Source: JBARRO01 sp049644265
Lineage (GTDB): Bacteria > Bacteroidota > Ignavibacteria > UBA10030
Reading direction: 5' to 3'
Length of the DNA: 30,511 nt
NCBI GenBank assembly: GCA_049644265.1
Contig: JBARRO010000172.1
Coordinates: forward strand, 1 to 30,511
Part shown: positions 9,264-17,193 of the stretch, in pieces
How positions within the stretch are numbered: position 1 is the stretch's first letter
Layout of the letters: each line of letters starts with the position of its first letter
Notes under the pieces: model-generated
Told to the model about the DNA's origin: nothing
Databases searched by the model: none
Seen by the model: the letters and a program-made list of their open reading frames with translations, nothing else
Translations under genes and position numbers: made by a program

Positions 9264-11128
9264 GGCAATGCTATGAAGATGTCTCCTGATTTCGGTTTCA
9301 ACGTCAATCGAAGAGTGTGACTCTGCGCCTGGACGGCTCGTTGGTCGAGCAGGCTCTTCCATGATCCGGCCTTTACCGACTCCGGCAAACCGCATTGCAC
9401 CTCGTTCATGACCGTTGATGGGTTCATTGCAACGATGACAGACTGACGTTCATCGTGTCTCAGGTAGCAATAAACATCGTGCTCATCGTCTGTGACGAGT
9501 GGGACGAACTCGCCGTCGCTGAGCGCTGAATTCGAATTCCTGATCCCGATAAGATTTTTGTAGTATTCAAACAATGCGGAACTAAACACATTGGCATCGA
9601 CCGGCCGCGGCTTGTTGAACGGATGGCTTTTTTCCGGCTCATACGTGTAATCAGCCCACAGCATGGGTTTGCGGTCATCCGGATCGTCCCCACCCCACAT
9701 CCCTGCTTCCGTTCCGTAGTAAATCACCGGAGCACCGACGTACGTCATCTGGAACAGAGCCATGAGCTTCTCGGTCGCAAGCTCGTCCTCGTTCGGTTTC
9801 CGCACAAGGTACTCTCTGTTGTCCGCAGCTCCGACGCGCTTGTCGTAGCTGAGGTCGCCATTGATAATGTGCGACGGAATGCGGTCCGTGTCGTGGCTGT
9901 CATAGAGATTCATGAGGCCGAAATTGACGTCCGTCGGATAATCCTGACGAAGGGCATCGAGACGGGCTGAGAAATCCGTCGCGCGAATCTTCGTTTTCAC
10001 ACCGGCGAAATACAAAAACGCCTCGCGGGCCCAGCGATAGTTCATCACGGCATCGAAGGTGTCGCCCTGCAACCAGGGTGCGGCGTTAAACATTTTGTCG
10101 CTTCCCCAATCTTCCCACCACAACTCTCCGACGATATACGCTTCCGGGTTGATGTTCCAAACCCACGTTCGAAATTCCTTCCAGAATTCGATGTTCACTT
10201 TATCGGCCGCGTCCAATCTCCAGCCGTCTATCCCATCCTCCGGATTGCCGTCGCCGTTCGGGTCCATCCAGCGTTGCACAACCGCGTGAATATGTTCGCG
10301 CGGACCATGGACCAATCCCCGGTCATCCTCCCGAAACTCCGGCAATTCTTTGACGCCGTACCATCCCGCATACTTGAATTCGTTCTGGCTCGTCGCAGGA
10401 TTATCCCATTGATTGATGATAAACCAGTCTTTGAACGGCGATGCCTGCTGATTCTTTTCGACATCCTGAAATGCCCAGAACGTCATTCCCACGTGATTGA
10501 AGACTCCGTCGATCACGATTTTCATCCCGCGCTTGTGTGCCTCCTGAATCAGCTTCAGGAACAGCCGGTCGGCGCTGCTCCATTTCCATGTGGACGGATT
10601 GGCCGGGTCCTCCCCAGACCAGATTCGTTTGTCCCCTGCCGGATCCGGACCAAAATTGTTGTCAATGTGGTGATAACAGGTCGCATCATATTTGTGAAGG
10701 CTCGGCGATTCAAAGAGCGGGTTGAAGTAGATCGCCGTGATGCCGAGATCTTTCAGGTAGTCGAGTTTATCCAGCACGCCCTGAAGATCCCCGCCGTATC
10801 GACGCTGTTGCGCGTGGAAATAAAACCCTTTCGAGTCGCTTCGTTCCCACGGCTGCAGCTCGTACCAATCTCCCGTCCAATTGCTCGTCTGCCAGTCCTT
10901 GTCGACCTGATGCGGCCACGACCCGGCCATGTCTTCCGGTCGCGGGTCGTTCGACGCGTCGCCGTTCCGAAAACGCTCCGGAAAGATCTGATACCACACG
11001 GCCCGCTTCGCCCATCCGGGAACTCCGTGGGCAGCCTTGTCTTTTCCAGCCCCCCAGAGCGCACCGGACAGAGGAATCGTCAGCACGAGAAGGAATGCCG
11101 ACCGGCCGATGAGACGGCCGGACTTCAT
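9260..11128 (-). CDS. Secreted GH13 alpha-amylase / cyclomaltodextrinase-like glycosidase
   Basis: 622 residues with a signal peptide (about 1-27, AFLLVLTIPLSGALWGAG). The GH13 (beta/alpha)8 motifs appear in order: YFNPLFESPS near 134; region I DGVFNH at 207-212; region II DGWRLDAAD with nucleophile Asp306; region III VGELWWEDW with acid/base Glu335; region IV YDSHDTDR with Asp413. Early residues AVWYQIFPERF at 43-53 and the domain layout resemble neopullulanase/cyclomaltodextrinase-type enzymes that cleave alpha-1,4-glucan oligosaccharides, here probably in the periplasm or outside the cell. A C-terminal all-beta domain is present. The ATG overlaps the lacI stop (ATGA at 11125-11128), and its own stop overlaps the parvulin GTG. 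The exact substrate cannot be fixed from sequence. Confidence 0.93.
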   Translation of the reverse strand: MKSGRLIGRSAFLLVLTIPLSGALWGAGKDKAAHGVPGWAKRAVWYQIFPERFRNGDASNDPRPEDMAGSWPHQVDKDWQTSNWTGDWYELQPWERSDSKGFYFHAQQRRYGGDLQGVLDKLDYLKDLGITAIYFNPLFESPSLHKYDATCYHHIDNNFGPDPAGDKRIWSGEDPANPSTWKWSSADRLFLKLIQEAHKRGMKIVIDGVFNHVGMTFWAFQDVEKNQQASPFKDWFIINQWDNPATSQNEFKYAGWYGVKELPEFREDDRGLVHGPREHIHAVVQRWMDPNGDGNPEDGIDGWRLDAADKVNIEFWKEFRTWVWNINPEAYIVGELWWEDWGSDKMFNAAPWLQGDTFDAVMNYRWAREAFLYFAGVKTKIRATDFSARLDALRQDYPTDVNFGLMNLYDSHDTDRIPSHIINGDLSYDKRVGAADNREYLVRKPNEDELATEKLMALFQMTYVGAPVIYYGTEAGMWGGDDPDDRKPMLWADYTYEPEKSHPFNKPRPVDANVFSSALFEYYKNLIGIRNSNSALSDGEFVPLVTDDEHDVYCYLRHDERQSVIVAMNPSTVMNEVQCGLPESVKAGSWKSLLDQRAVQAQSHTLRLTLKPKSGDIFIALP

Positions 11129-12165
11129 GACATGGGCACAGGTACCGGCATCCTGGCTCCTGCACCGCTTGTTTTCCTGACGATCAGTTCCGGAACGAAC
11201 GTCGTTTGCTTTGCCGGCAGCGCCGGGTTTTCCATCCGCTCCGCGAGTCGCAGTGCTGCGAGCAGACCCATCTTAGCCATCGGCTGGCGCATCGTCGTCA
11301 GTCCGAGGTGGCCCGCCAGTTCGATATCGTCAAAGCCGACAAGAGCTACATCGTCGGGACATCGCAGGCCCGCTTCTTCAATTGCCGAAAGAGCGCCGGA
11401 CGCCTGAATGTCGCTCGACACAAAGATCGCCGACGGCATCGAAGATCGGAGTTTGAGAAACTCTTTCATCTGAAGATATCCGTCTTCGCGCGTGAAGCCG
11501 TCGAGGCGGGAGGAATTGCTCCACTTGACCCATTCGGGCTGTACCGGTAATCCGGCTTCGTGCATGGCGCGCTCAAACCCTTCGCGACGCTGCTTGGCCG
11601 GAGGGCTTTCGAGATTTGCGAGGAGAATTCCGATCCTCTGATGACCGAGATCGACGAGATGCTTTGTCGCGATCGCAGCACCTTCTGTGTTGTCGACCTG
11701 GAATGAATCAAAATTTCTGTGGTACGTGTCGACAAGAATGAGCGGGACCTTCTGCTGCAAATATTCCGTCGCAAACGCTTCCGGCATTTCCATGGAAAAG
11801 TAGAGAATCCCGTCGGCCCGGTTCCGACCTGCAATCCTCTTCAGCGAGGCATCGATGTGATCGAGGTGTGTAATGCCAAACAGCAGGAGGTCGTAGTCGG
11901 TCGTGCTCAGAGTCGCCTGCACTCCCTGCAGAACCTCGATGAAGAAGAAGGTCGAGAAGAAGGGAATGACGGCAAGGATCGAGTTCGTGCGCCGACGCGC
12001 CAGACCGCGTGCATAGGGATGAGGATGATATTGCAACTTGTTTGCCACCCGCAAGACACGGTCCTTGGTTGCGGGAGAAACGCTGGGGTGGTTGTTAAAA
12101 ACCCGCGAGACCGTACCGATCCCTACGCGGGCTTTTTTTGCAATGTCATAGATTGTTGGCGGCAA
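11125..12165 (-). CDS. LacI-family transcriptional regulator, probable local alpha-glucan repressor
   Basis: 346 residues. The helix-turn-helix and hinge are typical: PTIYDIAKKARVGIGTVSRV at residues 3-22, then NHPSVSPATKDRVL and LQYHPHPYARGL. A periplasmic-binding-like sensor domain follows (VDNTEGAAIATKHLVDLGH, FVSSDIQASGAL, DVALVGFDDIELAGHLGLTT). Such proteins bind palindromic operators and release them, or bind, on sensing a sugar. The only start that fits the conserved N-terminus is TTG at 12165. It has no SD; the preceding bases instead resemble an anti-SD (ACCTCCTTT). A promoter and a perfect 8+8 palindrome lie just upstream, suggesting autoregulation of the whole downstream set. Translational coupling to the amylase supports joint control. 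Confidence 0.92.
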   Translation of the reverse strand: MPPTIYDIAKKARVGIGTVSRVFNNHPSVSPATKDRVLRVANKLQYHPHPYARGLARRRTNSILAVIPFFSTFFFIEVLQGVQATLSTTDYDLLLFGITHLDHIDASLKRIAGRNRADGILYFSMEMPEAFATEYLQQKVPLILVDTYHRNFDSFQVDNTEGAAIATKHLVDLGHQRIGILLANLESPPAKQRREGFERAMHEAGLPVQPEWVKWSNSSRLDGFTREDGYLQMKEFLKLRSSMPSAIFVSSDIQASGALSAIEEAGLRCPDDVALVGFDDIELAGHLGLTTMRQPMAKMGLLAALRLAERMENPALPAKQTTFVPELIVRKTSGAGARMPVPVPMS

Positions 12166-12177
12166 AGGAGGTTTTTC

Positions 12178-12195
12178 CGTGGAAGGGCTTCCACG
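12178..12195. promoter_or_regulatory. Palindromic operator, probable LacI-family site
   Basis: CGTGGAAG-GG-CTTCCACG is a perfect 8-bp inverted repeat around a 2-bp centre. It resembles known LacI-family operators with TGGAAG/CTTCCA arms. It lies immediately downstream of the -10 box and over the expected transcription start of lacI, where a bound repressor would block initiation. A short mRNA hairpin is the alternative reading. Confidence 0.68.
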
Positions 12196-12223
12196 AATTT
12201 AGGGATTAATGCCTGAATGTCAA
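12196..12223 (-). promoter_or_regulatory. Promoter of the lacI-amylase-receptor operon
   Basis: On the minus strand a perfect -35 box TTGACA (12218-12223) is followed after 16 bp by TAAATT (12196-12201). Expected initiation near 12189 falls inside the palindromic operator and leaves a leader of about 24 nt before the TTG start. Confidence 0.6.
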
Positions 12224-12419
12224 GGGGAGAAGGATTTTTTTGATGGGAATCTGCTTGTTACTTTACAGGCAACGATGCGGTGACAAGGGGCGAAGACTCG
12301 GGTGGGAATGCCACAACTTCAATTGCGGTTTTTTGAAGACTTCTGGAACGATTCGCACATGCCGAGAAATCAGTTGAACAACGGCCACAATTTTTCCTGT
12401 TTCCGTGCAGTTCAAATAC

Positions 12420-12448
12420 AAAACTCAACTGAACCGTTTCAATTTGAG
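12420..12448 (-). terminator. Probable rho-independent terminator of the gal operon
   Basis: On the minus strand CTCAAATTGAA and TTCAGTTGAG can pair around an ACGG loop, with one bulged base and one wobble pair, and are followed by TTTT. The hairpin overlaps the galT stop codon. It would separate the gal operon from the lacI operon. The 12241-12419 stretch holds nothing else I can support. Confidence 0.5.
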
Positions 12449-13503
12449 ACTGCCGCACGCCCACGGAAGTGTTTTTCCGACTGCTCGCGGAGTTGTGCAG
12501 CGCTCCATTCGGCCGTCACGTCCCGCTGAGGATTGGCGAGCATCTCATATCCCACCATGAATTTCCTGATACTCGCGGAGCGTAACAAAGGGGGATAAAA
12601 ATGAAGATGGAAATCCCACTCCGGATGATCGGTTCCATCGGTGGGAGCCTGGTGGATTCCTGCAGAGTATGGAAAGGAGGTCTCGAACAAGTTATCGTAT
12701 CTTGCGGTGATCCGGCGAACTGCATCACTCAGGTCGTTCAACTGGATCTCATCCATCTCCGCAATCGTCTGGATGTGCTGTTTGCAGACAACCATCGTCT
12801 CAAACGGCCACACCGCCCAGAATGGGACGAGCACAACAAAGCTGCCGTTCTCCAACACGATCCGCTCCCGGGCGTTCCGCTCGGTCTCAACATATTCCGC
12901 CAGGAGACTCCTCCCCCGTCTATCGAAATGTCCGCGCATGTGCTCCGTCTCCTTCATCGGCTCGACCGGAATCGAACTCTCCGCCCAGATCTGTCCGTGA
13001 GGGTGCGGATTACTGCAGCCCATGATCTCTCCCTTGTTCTCGAATATCTGGATATACTTGATGAACGGCCGCGATCCGAGGTCGACAAATTCATTTTTCC
13101 ATACATCCACCACCGCACGAATTTCCTTCGCCGTCATTTCTGCGAGTGTCAGGTCGTGGCGCGGCGAAAAGCATACCACACGACAAATGCCGCTTTCGGG
13201 CCGGGCAAGAAGGAGACCGTCCGATGCGATCAACGATTCATCAACCTTGGCTTGGTGCAAAGCGCTAAAATCGTTGTCGAACACGAAGGTTGAGGTGTAC
13301 CGGGGATTGACAGCGGTGCCCGCACGCTTGTTGCCCGGACAAAGATAACAGTCGGGATCGTGTGCAGGCAGTGCGATGCCTGCAGAAGCTTCCACCTTTC
13401 CCTGCCACGGCCGCGATGCGCGACGCGGAGAGACGAGAATCCATTCCCCCGTCAGCGGATTGTATCTTCGATGGGGATGGTTCGACAAATCAAACGTCGT
13501 CAT
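12439..13503 (-). CDS. galT: Galactose-1-phosphate uridylyltransferase
   Basis: 354 residues, normal for GalT. It exchanges UMP between UDP-glucose and galactose-1-phosphate in the Leloir pathway. The zinc-site Cys pair is in CYLCPGN (Cys52, Cys55). The catalytic HPH triad is in NPHPHGQIW (His167-Pro-His169, with the second His the likely nucleophile). The N-terminal RRYNPLTGEWILVSPRR motif and the C-terminal HPEWDFHLHFYPP zinc/histidine motif are both present. It begins one base after the galK stop and has no strong SD of its own, so it is probably coupled to galK. galE and galM are not in the window. Confidence 0.96.
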   Translation of the reverse strand: MTTFDLSNHPHRRYNPLTGEWILVSPRRASRPWQGKVEASAGIALPAHDPDCYLCPGNKRAGTAVNPRYTSTFVFDNDFSALHQAKVDESLIASDGLLLARPESGICRVVCFSPRHDLTLAEMTAKEIRAVVDVWKNEFVDLGSRPFIKYIQIFENKGEIMGCSNPHPHGQIWAESSIPVEPMKETEHMRGHFDRRGRSLLAEYVETERNARERIVLENGSFVVLVPFWAVWPFETMVVCKQHIQTIAEMDEIQLNDLSDAVRRITARYDNLFETSFPYSAGIHQAPTDGTDHPEWDFHLHFYPPLLRSASIRKFMVGYEMLANPQRDVTAEWSAAQLREQSEKHFRGRAAVSN

Positions 13504-13504
13504 T

Positions 13505-14659
13505 TCAGTTCACAAGGCTTGTGCCGTTGCTGATTGAGCATGAAGAGACTTTGATGTCCTTTTGAACCTTCTGCCGGTAGAGGGAACGGATATCCCGCTC
13601 AAAATCACCCATCGCATCATCTTCGACGAGATTGATTGTGCATCCGCCGAATCCACCTCCCATCATTCGTGCGCCGAACACACCCCGCAGACTGATTGCG
13701 ATGTCCGCGAGGGCATCGAGCTCCGCACAGCTTACCTGATATTCATCCCGCAAGCCGCGATGCGAGGCGTTCATCAGCTTCCCGAGCGAAGCAATATCGC
13801 CGCGGCGGAGGGATTCCGAAGCCTGAACGACCCTGTCGTTTTCCGCCACGACATACTTGCAGCGGCGGTAGATCACGGGTTCGAGAAGTTTCTCATGATC
13901 TTCCAACAAGGTGCGGCTTACGTCTCTGAGACTCCTGATCTGCGGATTGTCTTTCTGCAGCCGGAGAACTCCCGCCTCGCATTGGTTCCGACGGATGTTG
14001 TATTCTGAGGCGGCAAGATCCCGTTTTATCCGGGTGTCGCAGAGGACGATCCTTACATCGGTCCGCTCAAACGGGACGTATGCATATTCAAGCGACCGGC
14101 AGTCCAACTGCACGACCTTCTTCGCCTTTCCAAAGATATTCGCAAATTGATCCATAATCCCGCACTGAACGCCGACAAAGTCGTTCTCGGCCGCGCGTGC
14201 AATCCTGACAAGGTCCAGTTTCTCAATGCCGAGTTTGAACGCTTCGTTCAGGGCAAACGCGAGGCCTGCTTCGACAGCCGCGGAGGATGACAGTCCGGAT
14301 CCGATTGGGACGTCGCCGCCGAACGCACAGTCAAACCCGGCGATCTCATAACCCCTTCGCTGCAACTGATCTACGACTCCCACGAGGTAGTTCGGCCAGT
14401 GCTTTGGTGAAGGAGCGAGGTGGTCAATCGACGCCTCAAACGAATCGTCGAGGTCAACGGCAACGAATCGGCACTTCTTGTCTCTTCTCGGTGCAAGGGC
14501 AAAGACGATGGTTTTGTCGATGGCAGCAGGGAGAACGAATCCATCGTTGTAGTCTGTGTGCTCCCCGATCAGATTGATCCTTCCGGGGGAAGCAACAAGG
14601 AGAGGATCTCCGGCCAACCTGCCTCGAAATGCCTGGCGGATGCGGTCAACGGACGTCAC
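13505..14659 (-). CDS. galK: Galactokinase
   Basis: 384 residues from the GTG at 14659, the usual GalK size. This start is chosen because it makes a 4-bp GTGA overlap with the preceding gene's stop and begins MTSVDRIRQAF. An upstream reading to 14722 adds a tail that overlaps that gene. The galactokinase signature GRINLIGEHTDYNDG is at 26-40, the GHMP ATP-binding motif is VPIGSGLSSSAAVE, and the C-terminal motif is MGGGFGGCTINLV. It phosphorylates galactose to galactose-1-phosphate in the cytoplasm, feeding the adjacent GalT. It follows a symporter and a small membrane protein in the same operon, which suggests uptake and first-step metabolism are co-expressed. Confidence 0.96.
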   Translation of the reverse strand: MTSVDRIRQAFRGRLAGDPLLVASPGRINLIGEHTDYNDGFVLPAAIDKTIVFALAPRRDKKCRFVAVDLDDSFEASIDHLAPSPKHWPNYLVGVVDQLQRRGYEIAGFDCAFGGDVPIGSGLSSSAAVEAGLAFALNEAFKLGIEKLDLVRIARAAENDFVGVQCGIMDQFANIFGKAKKVVQLDCRSLEYAYVPFERTDVRIVLCDTRIKRDLAASEYNIRRNQCEAGVLRLQKDNPQIRSLRDVSRTLLEDHEKLLEPVIYRRCKYVVAENDRVVQASESLRRGDIASLGKLMNASHRGLRDEYQVSCAELDALADIAISLRGVFGARMMGGGFGGCTINLVEDDAMGDFERDIRSLYRQKVQKDIKVSSCSISNGTSLVN

Positions 14660-14877
14660 GACGAGGGCTTTTGTCTGATTCCGATAAACACGATGCCTGC
14701 AACGACCATGAGAATACTCCACCAGAGACCGGGATGGAGCCCGGCCAGTACAGTTTTTTGGGGGATGGATTGAAACAGGTCGTACGCGCTGCTCAGAAAA
14801 ATGAGCGAGCCCATCACGGTGAGCATCACACCGACAAAATACCAGATGGATTTCATTTCGGGTTGTTCTTGAGCCAT
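14656..14877 (-). CDS. 73-aa two-helix membrane protein between the symporter and galK
   Basis: The protein has two hydrophobic segments, about residues 9-31 (IWYFVGVMLTVMGSLIFLSS) and 49-68 (LHPGLWWSILMVVAGIVFIG), with a short basic tail. The ATG at 14877 has AAGGA seven bases upstream, within the symporter stop region, and the gene's stop overlaps the galK GTG. That signal and the tight packing make it a real gene. I do not recognise the family. Its position suggests an accessory subunit of the symporter, which is inference only. Confidence 0.78.
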   Translation of the reverse strand: MAQEQPEMKSIWYFVGVMLTVMGSLIFLSSAYDLFQSIPQKTVLAGLHPGLWWSILMVVAGIVFIGIRQKPSS

Positions 14878-14886
14878 GCGGCGTCC

Positions 14887-16545
14887 TTACCAGAAGTAGA
14901 TGTTCAAAGCAACAAACAGGATGAGCGCAAAGATGGCGTAGAATTCAGGCGTCTTGAAAAATCTTTTTTCTTTCGTGCCCTCCCCGGGGGTCAGTCCTTT
15001 CACGAGGCCGACCAGCTCCGACTCGGATCTTCGTTCAGTGAACACACTCACGACAACCGTAACGACAAAACAAATGAGCCAGGCCCACCACGCTCGCCAG
15101 AAATTTGCTCCCATGTCGCTCGTGGTGCCGGAAAGCGTAAGGATGCGCGCGTCGAACCATGCAAACTTCACTCCGAGGAACATCGTCACCGACGAGCCCA
15201 TGCCCGCGATGAGTCCCCAGAAGGCTCCGTTCGCCGTAATCCATCGCACAAACATCCCGAGGAGCATCGTGGCGAACAGCGGCGCGTTCACCCAGGAAAA
15301 AATCGCCTGCATGTAATCCATGATGCTTGGGAAACTCTTTGCCCAGTATGCTGTGACAACGCTGATGAGAATTCCGACGATCGTCGCAGCTCGCCCCATC
15401 CACAGCAAATGGGCCTCTGACGATTTCGGATTGATCACGGACTGATAGATATCATAGGTCCACACCGTATTGAACGCGCTGACGTTTCCCGCCTGGCCGG
15501 CCATGAATCCCGCGAGAAGGGCCGTCACACCGAGGCCGATCAGTCCCGTGGGATAGTAGCGTGCGATCAGCATCGGCAGCGCCGAGTCGTAGTTTACCTG
15601 TCCCCCTTCCTGGATGAGGGCGAAATGCGCCGAGGGATCCTTGGACAGAATCAGCGCAACGAGTCCCGCAATGACCACAATAAACGGAACGCCCATTTTG
15701 AAAAACGTTGCGATGATGGGAGCCATGCGGGCCGACCGAAGATCCTTCGCTGAAAATGCCCGCTGCACCACAAGGAAGTCTGTTGTCCAATAGCCAAAGG
15801 AAAGGACGAAGCCCAGTCCCAACACAATACCCACCCAATTCACCATCATGCCGTTCTGGGACGGATCCAACGATGTCGACCAGAGCGTACCGTAAGCCTC
15901 GGGCACACGCCGGAAGACCTCGCCGAGGCCTCCAATTTCGACAACGCCAAGAATGGAAACCAGAAAGAGGCCGAACCAGATCAGAAAGAACTGGATGATC
16001 TCGGTAAAAATTGCTGAGAGGAGCCCGCTCAGGGTCACATAGACCGCCACCGTCAGAGCCGACGCCCACATGCTGACATCCCAATTCCAGCCGAGGAATG
16101 TATGGAGTACAAGAGCCATGGCATAGAGGTTAATGCCGGAAACGAGCAATGTCATGACGGCAAAGGCTATCCCGTTCAAGACTCTCGTTTTCTCATCAAA
16201 GCGCAGTTTCAGATAACCGGGGATGGACTTGATGCGGCTGCTGTAGTAGAACGGCATCATGTAGATGCCGAGGAAGAGCATGGCGGGAATCGCCCCAACC
16301 CAGTAGAAATGAGCGACATACATTCCGTATTTGAACGTATTGCCGGTCATTCCGAGGAGTTCCAGGGCACCGAGGTTCGCAGAGAGGAACGCAAGTCCTG
16401 CGACCCACGAGCTGTTCTTCCTTCCCGCGAGGAAGAAATCGTTCTCCGTGTGTGTGAACTTCTTGAGATAGAAGCCGATGCCGATCACGAAGCCGAAGTA
16501 CACGGCAATGATCAGCCAATCGACAAGAGAAAGGGTGATGGTCAT
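14887..16545 (-). CDS. Sodium:solute symporter (SSS/SGLT family), probable galactose transporter
   Basis: 552 residues with about 13-14 membrane helices. The N-terminus DWLIIAVYFGFVIGIGFYLK, then NDFFLAGRKNSSWVAGLAFL and SANLGALELLGM, is the standard SSS opening. The later AGFMAGQAGNVSAFNTVWTYDIYQ corresponds to the family's helix before the conserved DIY. Members use the sodium gradient to import sugars, and length and layout fit SGLT-like sugar carriers. As first gene of a set with galK and galT, galactose is the likely cargo (inference from context). No SD is seen before the ATG, and no convincing promoter could be fixed in the AT-rich 90 bp upstream. Confidence 0.9.
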   Translation of the reverse strand: MTITLSLVDWLIIAVYFGFVIGIGFYLKKFTHTENDFFLAGRKNSSWVAGLAFLSANLGALELLGMTGNTFKYGMYVAHFYWVGAIPAMLFLGIYMMPFYYSSRIKSIPGYLKLRFDEKTRVLNGIAFAVMTLLVSGINLYAMALVLHTFLGWNWDVSMWASALTVAVYVTLSGLLSAIFTEIIQFFLIWFGLFLVSILGVVEIGGLGEVFRRVPEAYGTLWSTSLDPSQNGMMVNWVGIVLGLGFVLSFGYWTTDFLVVQRAFSAKDLRSARMAPIIATFFKMGVPFIVVIAGLVALILSKDPSAHFALIQEGGQVNYDSALPMLIARYYPTGLIGLGVTALLAGFMAGQAGNVSAFNTVWTYDIYQSVINPKSSEAHLLWMGRAATIVGILISVVTAYWAKSFPSIMDYMQAIFSWVNAPLFATMLLGMFVRWITANGAFWGLIAGMGSSVTMFLGVKFAWFDARILTLSGTTSDMGANFWRAWWAWLICFVVTVVVSVFTERRSESELVGLVKGLTPGEGTKEKRFFKTPEFYAIFALILFVALNIYFW

Positions 16546-16660
16546 TGGAAGAAGCCCGTTTGAAATGAGTATGTTCGCACGAGAAGGACGGAAAAACGTG
16601 GGCTAGTATCCTGTATCAGAAATACTTTGACTAAGTCCCGTCAGGTTTATTGTAGAAATG

Positions 16661-16753
16661 GAACACGGAAAAGGCCGAAACAACGGATTTTCACCGATCA
16701 AGACGTTCGGAATCATTCCGTGTTGATCCGTTTTTTCAGCGAACTCCGCGTTC
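16661..16753. repeat. Degenerate inverted-repeat element (93 bp)
   Basis: The ends GAACACGGA and TCCGCGTTC pair with one mismatch. Internally AACGGAT (16682-16688) faces ATCCGTT (16726-16732), and AACACGG (16662-16668) faces CCGTGTT (16718-16724). This looks like a small non-coding palindromic repeat, decayed. Function unknown. Confidence 0.45.
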
Positions 16754-16780
16754 TATATTTAAGGTATTTGCGGGACGCGG

Positions 16781-17041
16781 CACTAGCAGGTTGCGGAAAA
16801 ACTACGATTGATATTATCCACGAAGGTCACGAAGAAAAGCCAAGTGTTTGTATTCTCACTCAAAATGAATATATGTTCGTGTTCCTTCGTGCCTGCACGC
16901 CCGCCTGCCTTCAGGATCAAGTTCGGCGGGCAGGCCGAAGTGAATACACTACTCAACGTCTTAGTGAGTCGTTTCGGCACGCAGGCGTGTCCTTTGTGTC
17001 CTTCGTGGATCATTTTTCCCTTTTTCAGCAGCCTGCTAGTG
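16781..17041. repeat. MITE-like inverted-repeat element (261 bp)
   Basis: The element is bounded by CACTAGCAGG and its inverse CCTGCTAGTG. The match extends to about 20 of 22 bases, including the following GAAAAA tract. Further in, arms of the form CCACGAAGG(T/A)CAC(G/A)AAG face each other. An inner inverted pair CCCGCC / GGCGGG lies near 16909-16938. No transposase is encoded and no clear target-site duplication is visible. Short frames through it produce the spurious His-Glu-Gly-His type peptides often annotated from such repeats. Confidence 0.6.
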
Positions 17042-17119
17042 GTTTCCGGGAGGAAAAGTAATTAAAAAAACAATCCGGTCATAGGGGGAGTGGTTGTTTT
17101 TTCAAGCATTGAACTGGTG

Positions 17120-17148
17120 TTGAATGAGCAGTTAAAAAGTCGTATATT
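17120..17148 (+). promoter_or_regulatory. Promoter of the 55-aa gene
   Basis: TTGAAT (17120-17125) and TATATT (17143-17148) are separated by exactly 17 bp. The expected start near 17155 leaves a leader of about 97 nt before the ATG at 17252. Confidence 0.55.
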
Positions 17149-17193
17149 GTAACAACCAGCCCGTTTGAAAATCTGTGGCATAATGTTTTCGAG

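Noticed and set aside
9263..9395. Longer N-terminus for the parvulin lipoprotein
   Set aside because: It would overlap the amylase by 136 bp and bury the lipoprotein signal. The GTG at 9263 gives a proper lipobox and a 4-bp overlap.
10274..11407. Plus-strand open frame of 377 codons
   Set aside because: It lies opposite the GH13 catalytic motifs and the lacI 3' end. It is a codon-bias shadow.
12164..12202. Plus-strand perfect SD AAGGAGG followed by GTG and a 7-codon peptide
   Set aside because: It reads MEGLPRI and ends at TAG inside the lacI promoter. No gene follows on that strand, so it is most likely a by-product of the anti-SD-like leader and operator.
12258..12464. Minus-strand 68-codon frame between lacI and galT
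   Set aside because: It overlaps the galT end and the terminator, lacks an SD, and has no recognisable content.
16545..16550. TGGAAG half-site at the symporter start as a second LacI operator
   Set aside because: There is only one arm, with no facing CTTCCA at the right distance, so it is likely chance.
16627..17061. Plus-strand open frame with His-Glu-Gly-His residues
   Set aside because: It runs across the inverted-repeat elements and the peptide reflects CACGAAGG repeats, not a protein family.
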